A stretch of 64,000 bases of DNA from Bacillota bacterium. GTDB taxonomy: Bacteria > Bacillota > Clostridia > Lachnospirales > Lachnospiraceae. Shown piece after piece: positions 35,494-43,601 of the stretch. A program made the position numbers and the translations under genes. Position 1 is the stretch's first letter, and every line of letters starts with the position of its first letter. The DNA lies in contig JAEZFK010000072.1 of assembly GCA_023437715.1 (NCBI GenBank), forward strand, positions 32,760-96,759, read 5' to 3'. The notes beneath the pieces are model-generated. The model made no database searches, was not told the DNA's origin, and saw nothing but the letters and a program-made list of their open reading frames with translations.

Positions 35494-35594
35494 ATAAATT
35501 CTCCTGTCTGCAAAAATTCATTATTTTCTGCATGCAATTATTATTATACATACATTAATGGTTATGTCCATCAAATAAAACAGAAGATTTACGC

Positions 35595-35638
35595 AAAAAG
35601 AGCGCCCTCCTCTATCTCCAGATAAAGGGCGGACGCTC
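35595..35638 (-). terminator. Terminator of the choline microcompartment operon
   Basis: Reading the minus strand, GAGCGTCCGCCCT pairs with AGGAGGGCGCTC and is followed by TTTTTGCG. It lies directly after the last BMC-H gene and closes the 15-kb operon. Confidence 0.88.
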
Positions 35639-35644
35639 CGGTGA

Positions 35645-35929
35645 TTAAGCTTCCTTTGTTCCCGGAAGGATTGTTTCAACCTCTGCATGAGGACGGGGAA
35701 TTACATGTACGGATACCAGCTCGCCTACCCGCTGAGCTGCTGCTGCGCCTGCGTCGGTAGCTGCCTTAACAGCTCCTACATCGCCTCTTACCATAACGGT
35801 AACAAGGCCGCCGCCAACGAATTCTTTTCCGATCAGGGTAACATTTGCAGCCTTGACCATGGCGTCTGCCGCTTCGATGGAGCCAACCAGACCTTTTGTT
35901 TCAATCATTCCCAGTGCGTCGTATTTCAT
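35645..35929 (-). CDS. BMC-H shell protein (hexameric), operon 3' end
   Basis: 94 residues, a single canonical BMC domain (GMIETKGLVGSIEAADAMVK, GGGLVTVMVRGDVGAV, HVIPRPHAEVE). Hexamers tile the facets of the microcompartment. Over its first 89 residues it differs by one conservative change from the BMC-H at 49616-49906 at the other end of the operon, and only the last residues diverge. AGGAGG ribosome site. Last gene of the operon. Confidence 0.97.
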   Translation of the reverse strand: MKYDALGMIETKGLVGSIEAADAMVKAANVTLIGKEFVGGGLVTVMVRGDVGAVKAATDAGAAAAQRVGELVSVHVIPRPHAEVETILPGTKEA

Positions 35930-35966
35930 TTTTAAATCCTCCTGATTATATTAATTTTAATGTTAT

Positions 35967-36602
35967 TTACTTAACGATAGTAACCTTTGAAGAGCCGCCA
36001 AGGCCCATGGCATTGGCTTCCTCTGTATCCAGGTGGCATTCCAGGCTGGATGTATCGGTCACGCGGATTGCCACATGATTAAAAATGCCTCCCCGCAGCC
36101 CTTCTGCCTGAATGCTTACGGTCTGCCCGTCATGAACGCCGAACTTCACCGCATCCTGAGGGGTCATGTGAATATGTCTCTGGGCTACGATCAGACCTTC
36201 CTTTGTCTGTACGGAGCCCATGGGTCCCACCAGGGTGATCCCCGGCGTTCCGGCTAATTCGCCGGACATTCTTGGCTCGCAGTTCCTGCCCAGCTTAAAG
36301 CAGTCCGCCGCCAGTATCTCCACCTGGGTCTGCTTTCTGACCGGCCCTAAAATACGGACCTTTTCAATGGCTCCCTTTGGACCGCATACGGTAACTGTTT
36401 CCCTGCACGCATACTGCCCCGGCTGAGATAAGTCTTTCGTATTGGTCAGCTGGTATCCCTTGCCAAATAGCGCTTCCAAATCCTCCTGGGACAGATGCAC
36501 ATGACGGTTGGAAACACCTACGGGTATTTCAAGCTCCTCTGGCCCGGGGTCGCTTTTCACGGCCTCCAGCAGAAGCTTGATTACCGCTTCATACTTATCC
36601 AT
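35967..36602 (-). CDS. pduL: Phosphotransacylase, microcompartment type (PduL)
   Basis: 211 residues. It converts acetyl-CoA to acetyl-phosphate inside the shell, recycling CoA for the aldehyde dehydrogenase. The N-terminal amphipathic helix (YEAVIKLLLEAVKS, residues 4-17) is a likely encapsulation peptide. It is followed by the PduL signature PVGVSNRHVHLSQEDLEALF, and a second His-rich block IVAQRHIHMTPQDAVKFGV supplies the zinc ligands. In choline loci this gene is also called cutH. It lies between the acylating dehydrogenase and the last shell gene. Confidence 0.95.
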   Translation of the reverse strand: MDKYEAVIKLLLEAVKSDPGPEELEIPVGVSNRHVHLSQEDLEALFGKGYQLTNTKDLSQPGQYACRETVTVCGPKGAIEKVRILGPVRKQTQVEILAADCFKLGRNCEPRMSGELAGTPGITLVGPMGSVQTKEGLIVAQRHIHMTPQDAVKFGVHDGQTVSIQAEGLRGGIFNHVAIRVTDTSSLECHLDTEEANAMGLGGSSKVTIVK

Positions 36603-36687
36603 TCCTGTTCTCCTTTCCTCTTTACCGCCTGCGTTTTTGCAGAGCCCGCCAGCTTTACCTGCCGTATATGTACTTCCGGCCGGTTTA

Positions 36688-38229
36688 TCAGCCTTTCATG
36701 GCCATGACGATTTCCTTAACCAGCGCTGCCAGCTTTTCATCGTCGCAACTTCCCTGTGCGGCTGGGGCAGGTGTATTTTCCTTCTTATCAAAGCAGGCAA
36801 CGAAATCAGCAGGACTGAAGGATGCTGTCCCTGACTTTTCCTTCCAGGTAAAGCTGGCATCATCCGCTGCCAGTGTGGAGCAGTCCTTTAAACCAAAGGC
36901 CACCTTCTTGACATTGAGCAAATGCTTGGGCCCTACATTTTCGGAAACAGAGCTTCCGCCGCAGGTTCCGCATCCTAAGGTAAAGGAAATGGGAAGACCT
37001 GTGCTGATTCCTGTACCGCCCTGGCTTCCTCCTGTATTTACAAGGATTCTGGAAGCCGGCTTTGCGGCAAATTTAAGGACCATATCTCTGTCCTGGGTGT
37101 GAATGCTCATGGTGTGGCCGATTCCGTTCTGCAGAAGACGTATGCTTAAGCCGCAGGCCTCTTCCCAGTTTTTCACCGTGTAAAAGCCAAGAACAGTAGT
37201 CAGCTTTTCATAGGATAAGGGATAGCCCTCTCCCACACCTTCCTGCTTGCCGATCAGGACCCTGGTTTCCTCAGGGATCTGGATTCCCGCTGCCTGAGCG
37301 ATCACCTGAGGTGAGCGGCCTACGAATTTGGCGTTCATGTTGTGGCCGTTTTTAAATAACACGCCGCAAACCTTATCCGTCTCTTCCTTTGTCATGAAGT
37401 ATCCGCCCTGGCTCTTTAATTCAGCTATGACCTCGGCCTGGTTGCTTTCCTCGCAGATGATAGACTGCTCCGATGCGCAGATGGTGCCGTAATCAAAGGT
37501 CTTGCTGGCAAGAATGGTCTTTACCGCATGTTTTACATCCGCCGTCTTTTCGATGTAAGCCGGGGAATTTCCGGCGCCTACGCCGATGGCCGGCTTTCCT
37601 GCGCTGTAAGCGGCTTTTACCATGGCCGGACCTCCGGTGGCAATGATGACGGAAACCTCCTTACACTTCATCAGCTCATTGGTGGAGCCCATGGAAGGCA
37701 TGGTCACACAGCTGATAATGTCCTCCGGCGCTCCTGCGGCCACTGCTGCGCTGCACATGACCTCCGCCGCCTTCCGCGTGCACTCTGCGGCAGACGGATG
37801 AGGAGAGAATACAATGGCGTTTCCTGATTTTACCGCTATCATGGATTTGAAGAATACGGTTGAAGTGGGGTTTGTTGAGGGAACGATTCCCATTACAAGA
37901 CCTACAGGCTCCGCCACGTCAATGGTTTTATTTACGGGATCCTCTGAAAGGATTCCCCTGGTTTTCATGTCCTTGATCTGCTCATATAAAAGAGTGGAGG
38001 CGGCATGGTTCTTATATGCTTTGTCCATGGCCTTTCCAAACCCGGTCTCCTTAACAGCCATCTCCGCCAGGCAAAGAGCATGCTCCTCACCGGCTTTTGC
38101 CATGCTCTTAAGAATGCAGTCGATCTGCGCTTCACTGAACTGGGCGATTTTCTTTGCTGCCGCTTCTCCTTTTCTTGCCAGATCCCTTGCTTCCTGGATG
38201 GAACGTAAATCATAATCAAAATTTTCCAT
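36688..38229 (-). CDS. CoA-acylating acetaldehyde dehydrogenase with C-terminal encapsulation peptide
   Basis: 513 residues from the ATG at 38229 (AAGGAG eight bases upstream); a TTG ten codons earlier would overlap the previous gene and its own ribosome site. Catalytic Cys251 sits in FDYGTICASEQS. SVIIATGGPAMVKAAYSAGKP and VGAGNSPAYIEKTADV are EutE/PduP-type motifs. The C-terminus has a flexible linker (TPAPAAQGS) and an amphipathic helix (KLAALVKEIVMAM), the usual encapsulation tag. It oxidises acetaldehyde from choline cleavage to acetyl-CoA with NAD+. Probably the cutF counterpart. Confidence 0.95.
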   Translation of the reverse strand: MENFDYDLRSIQEARDLARKGEAAAKKIAQFSEAQIDCILKSMAKAGEEHALCLAEMAVKETGFGKAMDKAYKNHAASTLLYEQIKDMKTRGILSEDPVNKTIDVAEPVGLVMGIVPSTNPTSTVFFKSMIAVKSGNAIVFSPHPSAAECTRKAAEVMCSAAVAAGAPEDIISCVTMPSMGSTNELMKCKEVSVIIATGGPAMVKAAYSAGKPAIGVGAGNSPAYIEKTADVKHAVKTILASKTFDYGTICASEQSIICEESNQAEVIAELKSQGGYFMTKEETDKVCGVLFKNGHNMNAKFVGRSPQVIAQAAGIQIPEETRVLIGKQEGVGEGYPLSYEKLTTVLGFYTVKNWEEACGLSIRLLQNGIGHTMSIHTQDRDMVLKFAAKPASRILVNTGGSQGGTGISTGLPISFTLGCGTCGGSSVSENVGPKHLLNVKKVAFGLKDCSTLAADDASFTWKEKSGTASFSPADFVACFDKKENTPAPAAQGSCDDEKLAALVKEIVMAMKG

Positions 38230-38255
38230 GTTCTGATTCTCCTTTTCTAAAAATC

Positions 38256-38834
38256 TCAATCATTCTGTCCATAATGTTTCCTGAATTCTTCCAGCAGCAA
38301 GGTTTTATTTGCCTTTGAAATCTCCCGTCCGGCAATGTCCAGTTCCGGATATTCCCGGGCAAGGGTTCTAAGCTCTGTTACTTTCCGATCTTCCAGTAGC
38401 TTCATGGTTTCTTCCAGACCAGATTGCTTCATCCACTGGTCTGCGGTTTCTCTTTTTATGGAAGACTCCGGTTCACCAAAAAGTATTTCATCGGGTTCTT
38501 CTCCGGATTCCTCTTCGGTTTCCTCTGCCTTTTCAGCCGTTTCTTCCGGTCCCTCCGGCGTGCCGCCTCCAATGATGGCACCCAGCTCTTCATGAGGTCT
38601 GGGGATCACATGGCATGTGACCAGGGCGGCTCTGTTTATCCGCTCTACCGCCGCTGCTCCGGCATCCACTGCAGCCTTCACCGCAGCCACATCACCGGTC
38701 ACCGTAACGGCTACGAGACCTCCGCCGACCTTGGTCTTTTCCACAAGAGACACCTCCGCCGCTTTCAGCATGGCATCCGCCGCCTCAACGGCGGCCAGAA
38801 CACCTTTTGTTTCTATAAAGCCAAGTGCCTGCAT
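38256..38834 (-). CDS. BMC-H shell protein with C-terminal Rho_N/SAP-like extension
   Basis: 192 residues. Residues 1-90 are a BMC domain (LGFIETKGVLAAVEAADAML, VGGGLVAVTVTGDVAAVK, HVIPRPHEEL). An acidic linker (residues 95-125, Glu-rich) leads to a C-terminal helical module, residues 145-192 (VTELRTLAREYPELDI, ISKANKTLLLEEF), resembling the Rho N-terminal or SAP nucleic-acid-binding fold. This layout parallels EutK and PduK, whose tails differ. The tail could bind nucleic acid or a cargo protein, or tether the shell; which one is unknown. Confidence 0.88.
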   Translation of the reverse strand: MQALGFIETKGVLAAVEAADAMLKAAEVSLVEKTKVGGGLVAVTVTGDVAAVKAAVDAGAAAVERINRAALVTCHVIPRPHEELGAIIGGGTPEGPEETAEKAEETEEESGEEPDEILFGEPESSIKRETADQWMKQSGLEETMKLLEDRKVTELRTLAREYPELDIAGREISKANKTLLLEEFRKHYGQND

Positions 38835-38845
38835 CCTTTACCTCC

Positions 38846-39475
38846 TTAAACCAGATCGGCCCAGTTTGCCGGGTAAGTGGCGTAAAAGATTCTCGCTTTA
38901 TCCGGGGAGCTCCAGATCACTTTTGAACCCGAGGGCACGAAGAGCACATCTCCGGCTTTTGCCGTATAGGTCTTTCCGTCAATGGTGACTGTCAGGGTTC
39001 CTTCGATCACATAATCGATTTCCTCATAGGTCAGCTCCCACTCAAAGCTGGAGTGGTCGATCACCAGGAAGCCTGCGCTGATGTGGGATTCCTCCTTGCT
39101 CACCAGCTCCTGATAATAGGCCTTCACCGACGGGTCCCCTGTATCAAACACATCCATCTTTACAGAGCTCCCCCGGACTACCTTAAGGCCGTTTCCATGA
39201 CTTTCCGACTCATAAGGCTTTAAAATATCATTCAGCATCCCCTTTTCCATAAGGGTCTTTAATACCATATAAATTTTCTCGCTGTCTATATCCATGGCCG
39301 AAAAAGCTGCCGGTGCCTTTGCCTGTTCCTCTGCCTTATTGCAGAAGGTGATTCCAAATGCTTCTGCCGCATCCCTTGCGGATGGGGTGATGATGCTTCC
39401 GTCTTCCACGTAAAACACCTTTTTTCCTTCCGTGTTTAACTTTTCTATATCCCTTTCACAGACCAGCTGCTTCAT
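38846..39475 (-). CDS. eutQ: EutQ-like cupin protein
   Basis: 209 residues. The C-terminal cupin barrel (residues 120-205: SAGFLVIDHSSFEWELTYEE, VIEGTLTVTIDG, AKAGDVLFVPSGSKVIWSS) matches EutQ, an acetate-kinase-like or assembly factor of ethanolamine microcompartments. The N-terminal 70 residues (REDGSIITPSARDAAEAFGI-type region) match the short domain found in EutQ and EutT relatives. It may make ATP and acetate from acetyl-phosphate or help shell assembly. Confidence 0.9.
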   Translation of the reverse strand: MKQLVCERDIEKLNTEGKKVFYVEDGSIITPSARDAAEAFGITFCNKAEEQAKAPAAFSAMDIDSEKIYMVLKTLMEKGMLNDILKPYESESHGNGLKVVRGSSVKMDVFDTGDPSVKAYYQELVSKEESHISAGFLVIDHSSFEWELTYEEIDYVIEGTLTVTIDGKTYTAKAGDVLFVPSGSKVIWSSPDKARIFYATYPANWADLV

Positions 39476-39499
39476 ATAATCACTTCCCTTCTATGTAAC

Positions 39500-39763
39500 T
39501 TACATAAACTGGCAATCTTCATCAATGATCCCAACCACCACCGCATCCACCGGAATGTCGTCGCTTCCCAGCATTCTTCTGGCGGAAGATCCGGTAGAAA
39601 TTATCACCCGGTCGCCGATGCCTGCGCTGATGATATCAGCCACGATCAGCCGCTCCCCTTCCCGGGCGCCTCCGATGATTTCGGCGAGCATAAATTTATA
39701 ACCGTTTAAGGAATCCGCCTTTCTGGTGGCCCATATGTTATCAATTAATCTGGCCGCTACCAT
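39500..39763 (-). CDS. eutN: BMC-P vertex pentamer (EutN/CcmL family)
   Basis: 87 residues with the EutN/CcmL beta-barrel pattern (VAARLIDNIWATRKADSLNG, LIVADIISAGIGDRVIIST, DAVVVGIIDE). Pentamers cap the vertices of the shell. Only one pentamer gene is present, so all twelve vertices should use this protein. It starts 7 bp inside the upstream GrpU-like gene. Confidence 0.96.
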   Translation of the reverse strand: MVAARLIDNIWATRKADSLNGYKFMLAEIIGGAREGERLIVADIISAGIGDRVIISTGSSARRMLGSDDIPVDAVVVGIIDEDCQFM

Positions 39764-40062
39764 TCCATTGCCCCTCTCTTTTCTCTCTGCCTGATCTCTT
39801 CCATAGCCGCCTCTACCGATGCCGTGTCGCCGAAGATGGCCAGCATGATCATGTTCTGGGGACAGCTTCCCCTGATATCTTCAACGGTGACGCCTACGGC
39901 TTTTTCGGCCACATCGGCGGCGCATACCATTTCAATGATCCTGCCCTGGATCAGCCCTACGGCGTCTGCCGGTCCTAAGGGAACGGAGGTGCCGGAGCCC
40001 TTCCTGCGGTTTAAAATATCCATGGTTCCCGGTGACGGAGATTTAATAATACGGTATTCCAT
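39757..40062 (-). CDS. GrpU-like BMC-H protein with cysteine pore loop
   Basis: 101 residues from the ATG at 40062 (AAGGAAGTGG upstream). The fold pattern of a divergent BMC-H is visible (AVGLIQGRIIEMVCAADVAE, MIMLAIFGDTASVEAAMEEI). The pore loop reads RGSCPQNM, the GxCPQ-type motif known from GrpU of glycyl-radical microcompartments, where six cysteines at the hexamer axis can bind an iron-sulfur cluster. A metal-binding, possibly electron-conducting pore is therefore plausible here. Confidence 0.85.
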   Translation of the reverse strand: MEYRIIKSPSPGTMDILNRRKGSGTSVPLGPADAVGLIQGRIIEMVCAADVAEKAVGVTVEDIRGSCPQNMIMLAIFGDTASVEAAMEEIRQREKRGAMEW

Positions 40063-40075
40063 ATGTCCACTTCCT

Positions 40076-40921
40076 TTATGCCATCTCTTCCTGGCCGCAG
40101 GAAAACGCGATTCCAAGAGGGGTTACAAACATGGGGTTGTCAGGCTTCCTGGTCCTGATTCCCGTCTGCTTTTCAATGATTGCTTCAATTCCGGTGAGAC
40201 AGCAGGTTCCGCCTACCAGATAGATTTCCCGGACATCATGGCCGCTTACGTGACGGCTTATGATGGAAGCCACCTTCTCCACCACAGGCTTCAATACGGG
40301 AAGCAGCTCCCTGTGGTTTTCTTCCCTGCGCTTATAGGCTTCCGCCTCTTTAAAAGGCATATGGTAAGCGCCGGAAACCACCAGAGAAAAATGAGTGCCG
40401 CCAGTGGGTTCATCTGCGGTATACACCACTTTTCCATCCTTTAAAATGGATATCCCCGTGGTGCCGCCGCCGATATCAACCACAGCGCCGTTTTTGATCT
40501 TTAAAACAGCATTTGCTGCCGTAGGTTCATCCAAAAGGGCGGTGATTTCAAACCCTGCCCCCTGGACCACATTTTTAATGGCTCCGCCGTCCAGAGAATC
40601 GGTTCCCGGAGGAATGGCTGCGGCAGCGTAAACCAGCTCTGTCCCCAGGGTTTCCTCCAGCCCTTCTTTCATCTCTCTCACAATGCGGATGGCGCCGATG
40701 TAGTCCACCACCATTCCGTCCCTGACCACGTCCGCATACCGGTAAGCCCCTGCCACAGGCCTGTAATTTTCATCCAGCACAGCGATCACCACACAGGCTG
40801 TGCCTAAATCCACTCCGGTATAATAAACAGAGGAGGAGCTCCGTATGGGCTGCCGGACCACGGCTTCAAACTGGCTCACCAGGTCGTTGCAGCGGTCAAA
40901 TGTTACATCTTCCTTTGACAT
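40076..40921 (-). CDS. eutJ: EutJ-like actin/Hsp70-fold chaperone-type protein
   Basis: 281 residues. The actin/Hsp70-type ATPase motifs are VYYTGVDLGTACVVIAVLDE (phosphate 1), KNGAVVDIGGGTTGISIL (phosphate 2) and EIYLVGGTCCLTGIEAII (adenosine). EutJ is presumed to help fold or load microcompartment enzymes; its exact job is unproven. The ATG lies 19 bp inside the upstream EutT-like gene, so the two are coupled. Confidence 0.93.
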   Translation of the reverse strand: MSKEDVTFDRCNDLVSQFEAVVRQPIRSSSSVYYTGVDLGTACVVIAVLDENYRPVAGAYRYADVVRDGMVVDYIGAIRIVREMKEGLEETLGTELVYAAAAIPPGTDSLDGGAIKNVVQGAGFEITALLDEPTAANAVLKIKNGAVVDIGGGTTGISILKDGKVVYTADEPTGGTHFSLVVSGAYHMPFKEAEAYKRREENHRELLPVLKPVVEKVASIISRHVSGHDVREIYLVGGTCCLTGIEAIIEKQTGIRTRKPDNPMFVTPLGIAFSCGQEEMA

Positions 40922-41580
40922 GTTTTCCCTCCATATTCCAGACAGATCATCTGGGACAAACGGTTAATGACAGGGTTTAGGTTTTCTCCTGACCCTTTGG
41001 CCGCCAGCTCTCTTGTGCAGCAGCGCAGGCGGTGCAGAAGAAGGATCTCTTTTCCCTTTTCCGATTGGGCATGAAAGCCGGTTATGTCAAAGCAGTCTGT
41101 ACAGGGCTCCCGGAAGTTTTCTTCGTTAAATCCGGTGCAGGGCTTCCAGGGAAATTCCTCTTTTCCGTCCTGCCCTATGGCTGACAGCCTTCGTTCCAGC
41201 TCAAATACCTGCTCTGCCAGCAGCACATCCCTGCTTAATAGCTCAAGGCCTGCTTCCAGAAAACTGGCCTGAAGAGTCTTTTTTTTCAGAAGAAAGCGTT
41301 CCTGACTGCCGGTCTTTTCTGCCGGCTCTTTTTGAAAGCTTCCGTTTCCCGGTTCTATTTCCTTTTGCAGGCTTCCGTTTCCCGGCTCCTCTTTCCTTTT
41401 TCCGGAAAGCCACCGGCTTTTCTGTTTTCCATCCATGGGATCGCCGCTTATGATGATTTTCCGGTCCACCAGAAACTGGCGCCCTCCCGGGGTCAGCCTT
41501 GTATCAGGAGGGATATGGTAAGAGGTAAAAGGCTCTCTTTTGAATAAAATCCTTAAATCATCTTCTGTAACGAATTTCAT
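40903..41580 (-). CDS. EutT-like protein, probably without adenosyltransferase metal site
   Basis: 225 residues. The N-terminal 45 residues (FVTEDDLRILFKREPF, PPDTRLTPGGRQFLVDRKI) match EutT and EutQ relatives. The rest is EutT-like helices (FLEAGLELLSRDVLLAEQ, EILLLHRLRCCTRELAA). EutT cobalamin adenosyltransferases need an H-x11-C-C-x2-C site; here CC is present but the following Cys is not, and the His spacing differs. Residues 65-88 hold a duplicated EPGNGSxQKE unit in a charged linker. The pathway enzyme is B12-independent, so adenosylcobalamin supply is not needed and another role is likely. Confidence 0.8.
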   Translation of the reverse strand: MKFVTEDDLRILFKREPFTSYHIPPDTRLTPGGRQFLVDRKIIISGDPMDGKQKSRWLSGKRKEEPGNGSLQKEIEPGNGSFQKEPAEKTGSQERFLLKKKTLQASFLEAGLELLSRDVLLAEQVFELERRLSAIGQDGKEEFPWKPCTGFNEENFREPCTDCFDITGFHAQSEKGKEILLLHRLRCCTRELAAKGSGENLNPVINRLSQMICLEYGGKTCQRKM

Positions 41581-42716
41581 TCATATCCCCCCTTACACAG
41601 CTTCCGGTAAATGGCTTCAATCTCTTCCGCCTTAGGGGCTCTCGGGTTTGTCAGGGTACAGTTGTCTGCCATGGCTTTTTCCGCCATTTCTCCAACAGCC
41701 TGCAAAAATTCGTTTTTATCAACCTTCAGATCCGTAACATATCCCGGAATATTGATCCGGTTCATCAGGTTTCTGATGTGGCGCACCAGCCCGTGTACCG
41801 CAGCCTTTTCCGTGCCCGCTCCAATTCCAAGAATGGAAGCGATCTCCACATACCGGCCGCAGGCCTCATATTCTCCCGGTTCTTCCAATCCTGCGTTGTA
41901 GCTGATAACGTGGGGGAGCAGGATTGCATTGCTTCTTCCGTGGGGAATGTGAAAGCGCGCCCCAAGAGCGTGAGCCATGCTGTGGCAAAGCCCCAGGGAA
42001 GCTCCGTTAAAGGCAACGCCTGCCAGGCAGGATGCGTTGTGCATGTGGGTTCTGGCGTTTATATCGCTTCCATTTAAAACAGCGGTGGCCAGGTGCTTCC
42101 AGACCAGCCTTACGGCCTTTTCCGCACAGGCGTCGGTAAAGTCGCCTGCATTGGTGGAAACATAAGCTTCCAGGGCGTGGGTCAGAACATCCATTCCCGT
42201 ATCCGCCGTAATATGGGGCGGAACCGACACGGTAAAGCGCGGGTCCAGAAACGCTGTATCCGGCACCATGCTGTCGGAACGCAGCGGATATTTGGCCTTG
42301 GCCTGGGGATCGGAGATGACGGAAAAATTGGTCACTTCGCTTCCCGTACCGCTTGTGGTGGGAACCGCCGTCAGAAGCACTTTTCCGTTTCCCATCTCCG
42401 TATAAATATGGCCTGCCGCCTTTGCCGTATCAATGGCAGAGCCGCCGCCCAGAGCGATGATGGAATCCGGCCCAAAGGCCTTCATCCGGCCGATGGCCTT
42501 TGAAACCACTTCAATGGTAGGATCCGGCACCACCTCTGAAAATACTTCATAGGTGCATCCCATTTCCTGCAATATATCCGTAATCAGGCTCACCTTTCCC
42601 GACTGGGCCATAAACGGGTCGCAGATGATAAAGCTTCTCTTCACCGGCAGATCCTTCAGCTTATCCAGACAGGAGGAGCCCATATATACTTTCGTGTTCA
42701 TTACAAATTGCTCCAT
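41577..42716 (-). CDS. Iron-containing alcohol dehydrogenase of the microcompartment
   Basis: 379 residues of the Fe-ADH family. NAD-binding loop ALGGGSAIDTAKAAGHI; metal ligands in DACAEKAV-type and CHSMAHALGARFHIPHGRSNAILL blocks. It reduces acetaldehyde to ethanol, regenerating the NAD+ used by the acylating aldehyde dehydrogenase within the shell (the EutG/CutO role). It is followed by the EutT-like gene with a 4-bp overlap. Confidence 0.95.
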   Translation of the reverse strand: MEQFVMNTKVYMGSSCLDKLKDLPVKRSFIICDPFMAQSGKVSLITDILQEMGCTYEVFSEVVPDPTIEVVSKAIGRMKAFGPDSIIALGGGSAIDTAKAAGHIYTEMGNGKVLLTAVPTTSGTGSEVTNFSVISDPQAKAKYPLRSDSMVPDTAFLDPRFTVSVPPHITADTGMDVLTHALEAYVSTNAGDFTDACAEKAVRLVWKHLATAVLNGSDINARTHMHNASCLAGVAFNGASLGLCHSMAHALGARFHIPHGRSNAILLPHVISYNAGLEEPGEYEACGRYVEIASILGIGAGTEKAAVHGLVRHIRNLMNRINIPGYVTDLKVDKNEFLQAVGEMAEKAMADNCTLTNPRAPKAEEIEAIYRKLCKGGYE

Positions 42717-42738
42717 GCTGCATTTCCCTCCTTTCTTT

Positions 42739-43170
42739 TTATTTTAAAACTTTCATTAATTCGCAAAATCCGGTCATATCCGCCAGATCCACGGGATAAA
42801 AGGGCTCCTCTGCTCCGGCCTTTTTCAGCTGGCGGGTGCACCATTCATCATTTTCCGTCCCCTCGGCCATTCCCGTTATAACGCCTATGACAGGGACCCG
42901 GAAAGACTTTGCAAAGCCCGGGGGATAGGTTTCCCGCCTTGAGGAGCGGTTCACCAGCATCAGCACATGGGAGGCGTCCTGTGCGGCCGCGATTAGGTGC
43001 TTGTGCATCCAGGGGCTTTCCAAGTAAACGCCGGGTACGTCCAGGGTCCTTTCCCCGTATACCATGTTCTGGGTTTTTCCGGGGGGACCCGTCCGGCCGT
43101 TTATGGCGTTTGCCAGAGAGGTTTTCCCGCTGCCGCAGGGACCGATGACCATGATCCGTTTTTTTCTCAT
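42739..43170 (-). CDS. eutP: EutP/PduV-type small GTPase-like protein
   Basis: 143 residues from the ATG at 43170, which overlaps the stop of the EutS-like gene. The P-loop is GPCGSGKTS (9-17) and the switch-like region is TLDVPGVYLES. The usual G4 motif (TKxD/NKxD) before the last strands is changed to ITGMAEG, so guanine specificity may be weakened. EutP has been reported to act as an acetate kinase; PduV is associated with microcompartment movement. Either role is possible. Confidence 0.88.
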   Translation of the reverse strand: MRKKRIMVIGPCGSGKTSLANAINGRTGPPGKTQNMVYGERTLDVPGVYLESPWMHKHLIAAAQDASHVLMLVNRSSRRETYPPGFAKSFRVPVIGVITGMAEGTENDEWCTRQLKKAGAEEPFYPVDLADMTGFCELMKVLK

Positions 43171-43508
43171 GTCTTTGTTACCTGTGGCACCGTATAGCCT
43201 AAAACCCGTTTTAAGGTACCGCATACTGCATGCAGAGCGGTTTCCACGCTGTCCACCGTTCCCGCAATAATCACGGAGCCGGTAAAACGGTCCAGAAAGC
43301 CCACCTCCACATCCGCCGCCTTTGCCGCAATATCCGCGGCAATGATAGAGGTTTCAAAGGGGGATAAGGTGAGGATTCCGATAGCCCCCAGATTGTCGAT
43401 GCCAAGGCATTCGTACACCTCTGTGACAGGCGAGGCGATTACATGGGCGATGGTAACCTGCTTGCCCGGAACCGATTCTTCTATGACGCGGCGCATCTCT
43501 TCTTCCAT
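43167..43508 (-). CDS. cutR: EutS/PduU-type circularly permuted BMC-H shell protein (CutR-like)
   Basis: 113 residues. The permuted BMC order is evident: PGKQVTIAHVIASPVTEVYE at the N-terminus forming the axial beta-barrel, then GAIGILTLSPFETSIIAADIA, VGFLDRFTGSVIIAG and SVETALHAVCGTLKRVLGYT. It aligns well with EutS, and relatives in choline loci are called CutR, which adopt bent or screw-symmetric hexamers. It sits directly after cutD. Confidence 0.94.
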   Translation of the reverse strand: MEEEMRRVIEESVPGKQVTIAHVIASPVTEVYECLGIDNLGAIGILTLSPFETSIIAADIAAKAADVEVGFLDRFTGSVIIAGTVDSVETALHAVCGTLKRVLGYTVPQVTKT

Positions 43509-43601
43509 TTCCCCATTCCCCTTTCCAGCCGTCTTTCCTTTATATTTCCGGTTCCATATTTCCGGTTCTATATCTAGTGTTCTGTATTCAGTGTTCTGTA
43601 T

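Noticed and set aside
38424..38849. 141-codon plus-strand frame opposite the BMC-H fusion gene
   Set aside because: Antisense to a conserved shell gene, with no start signal.
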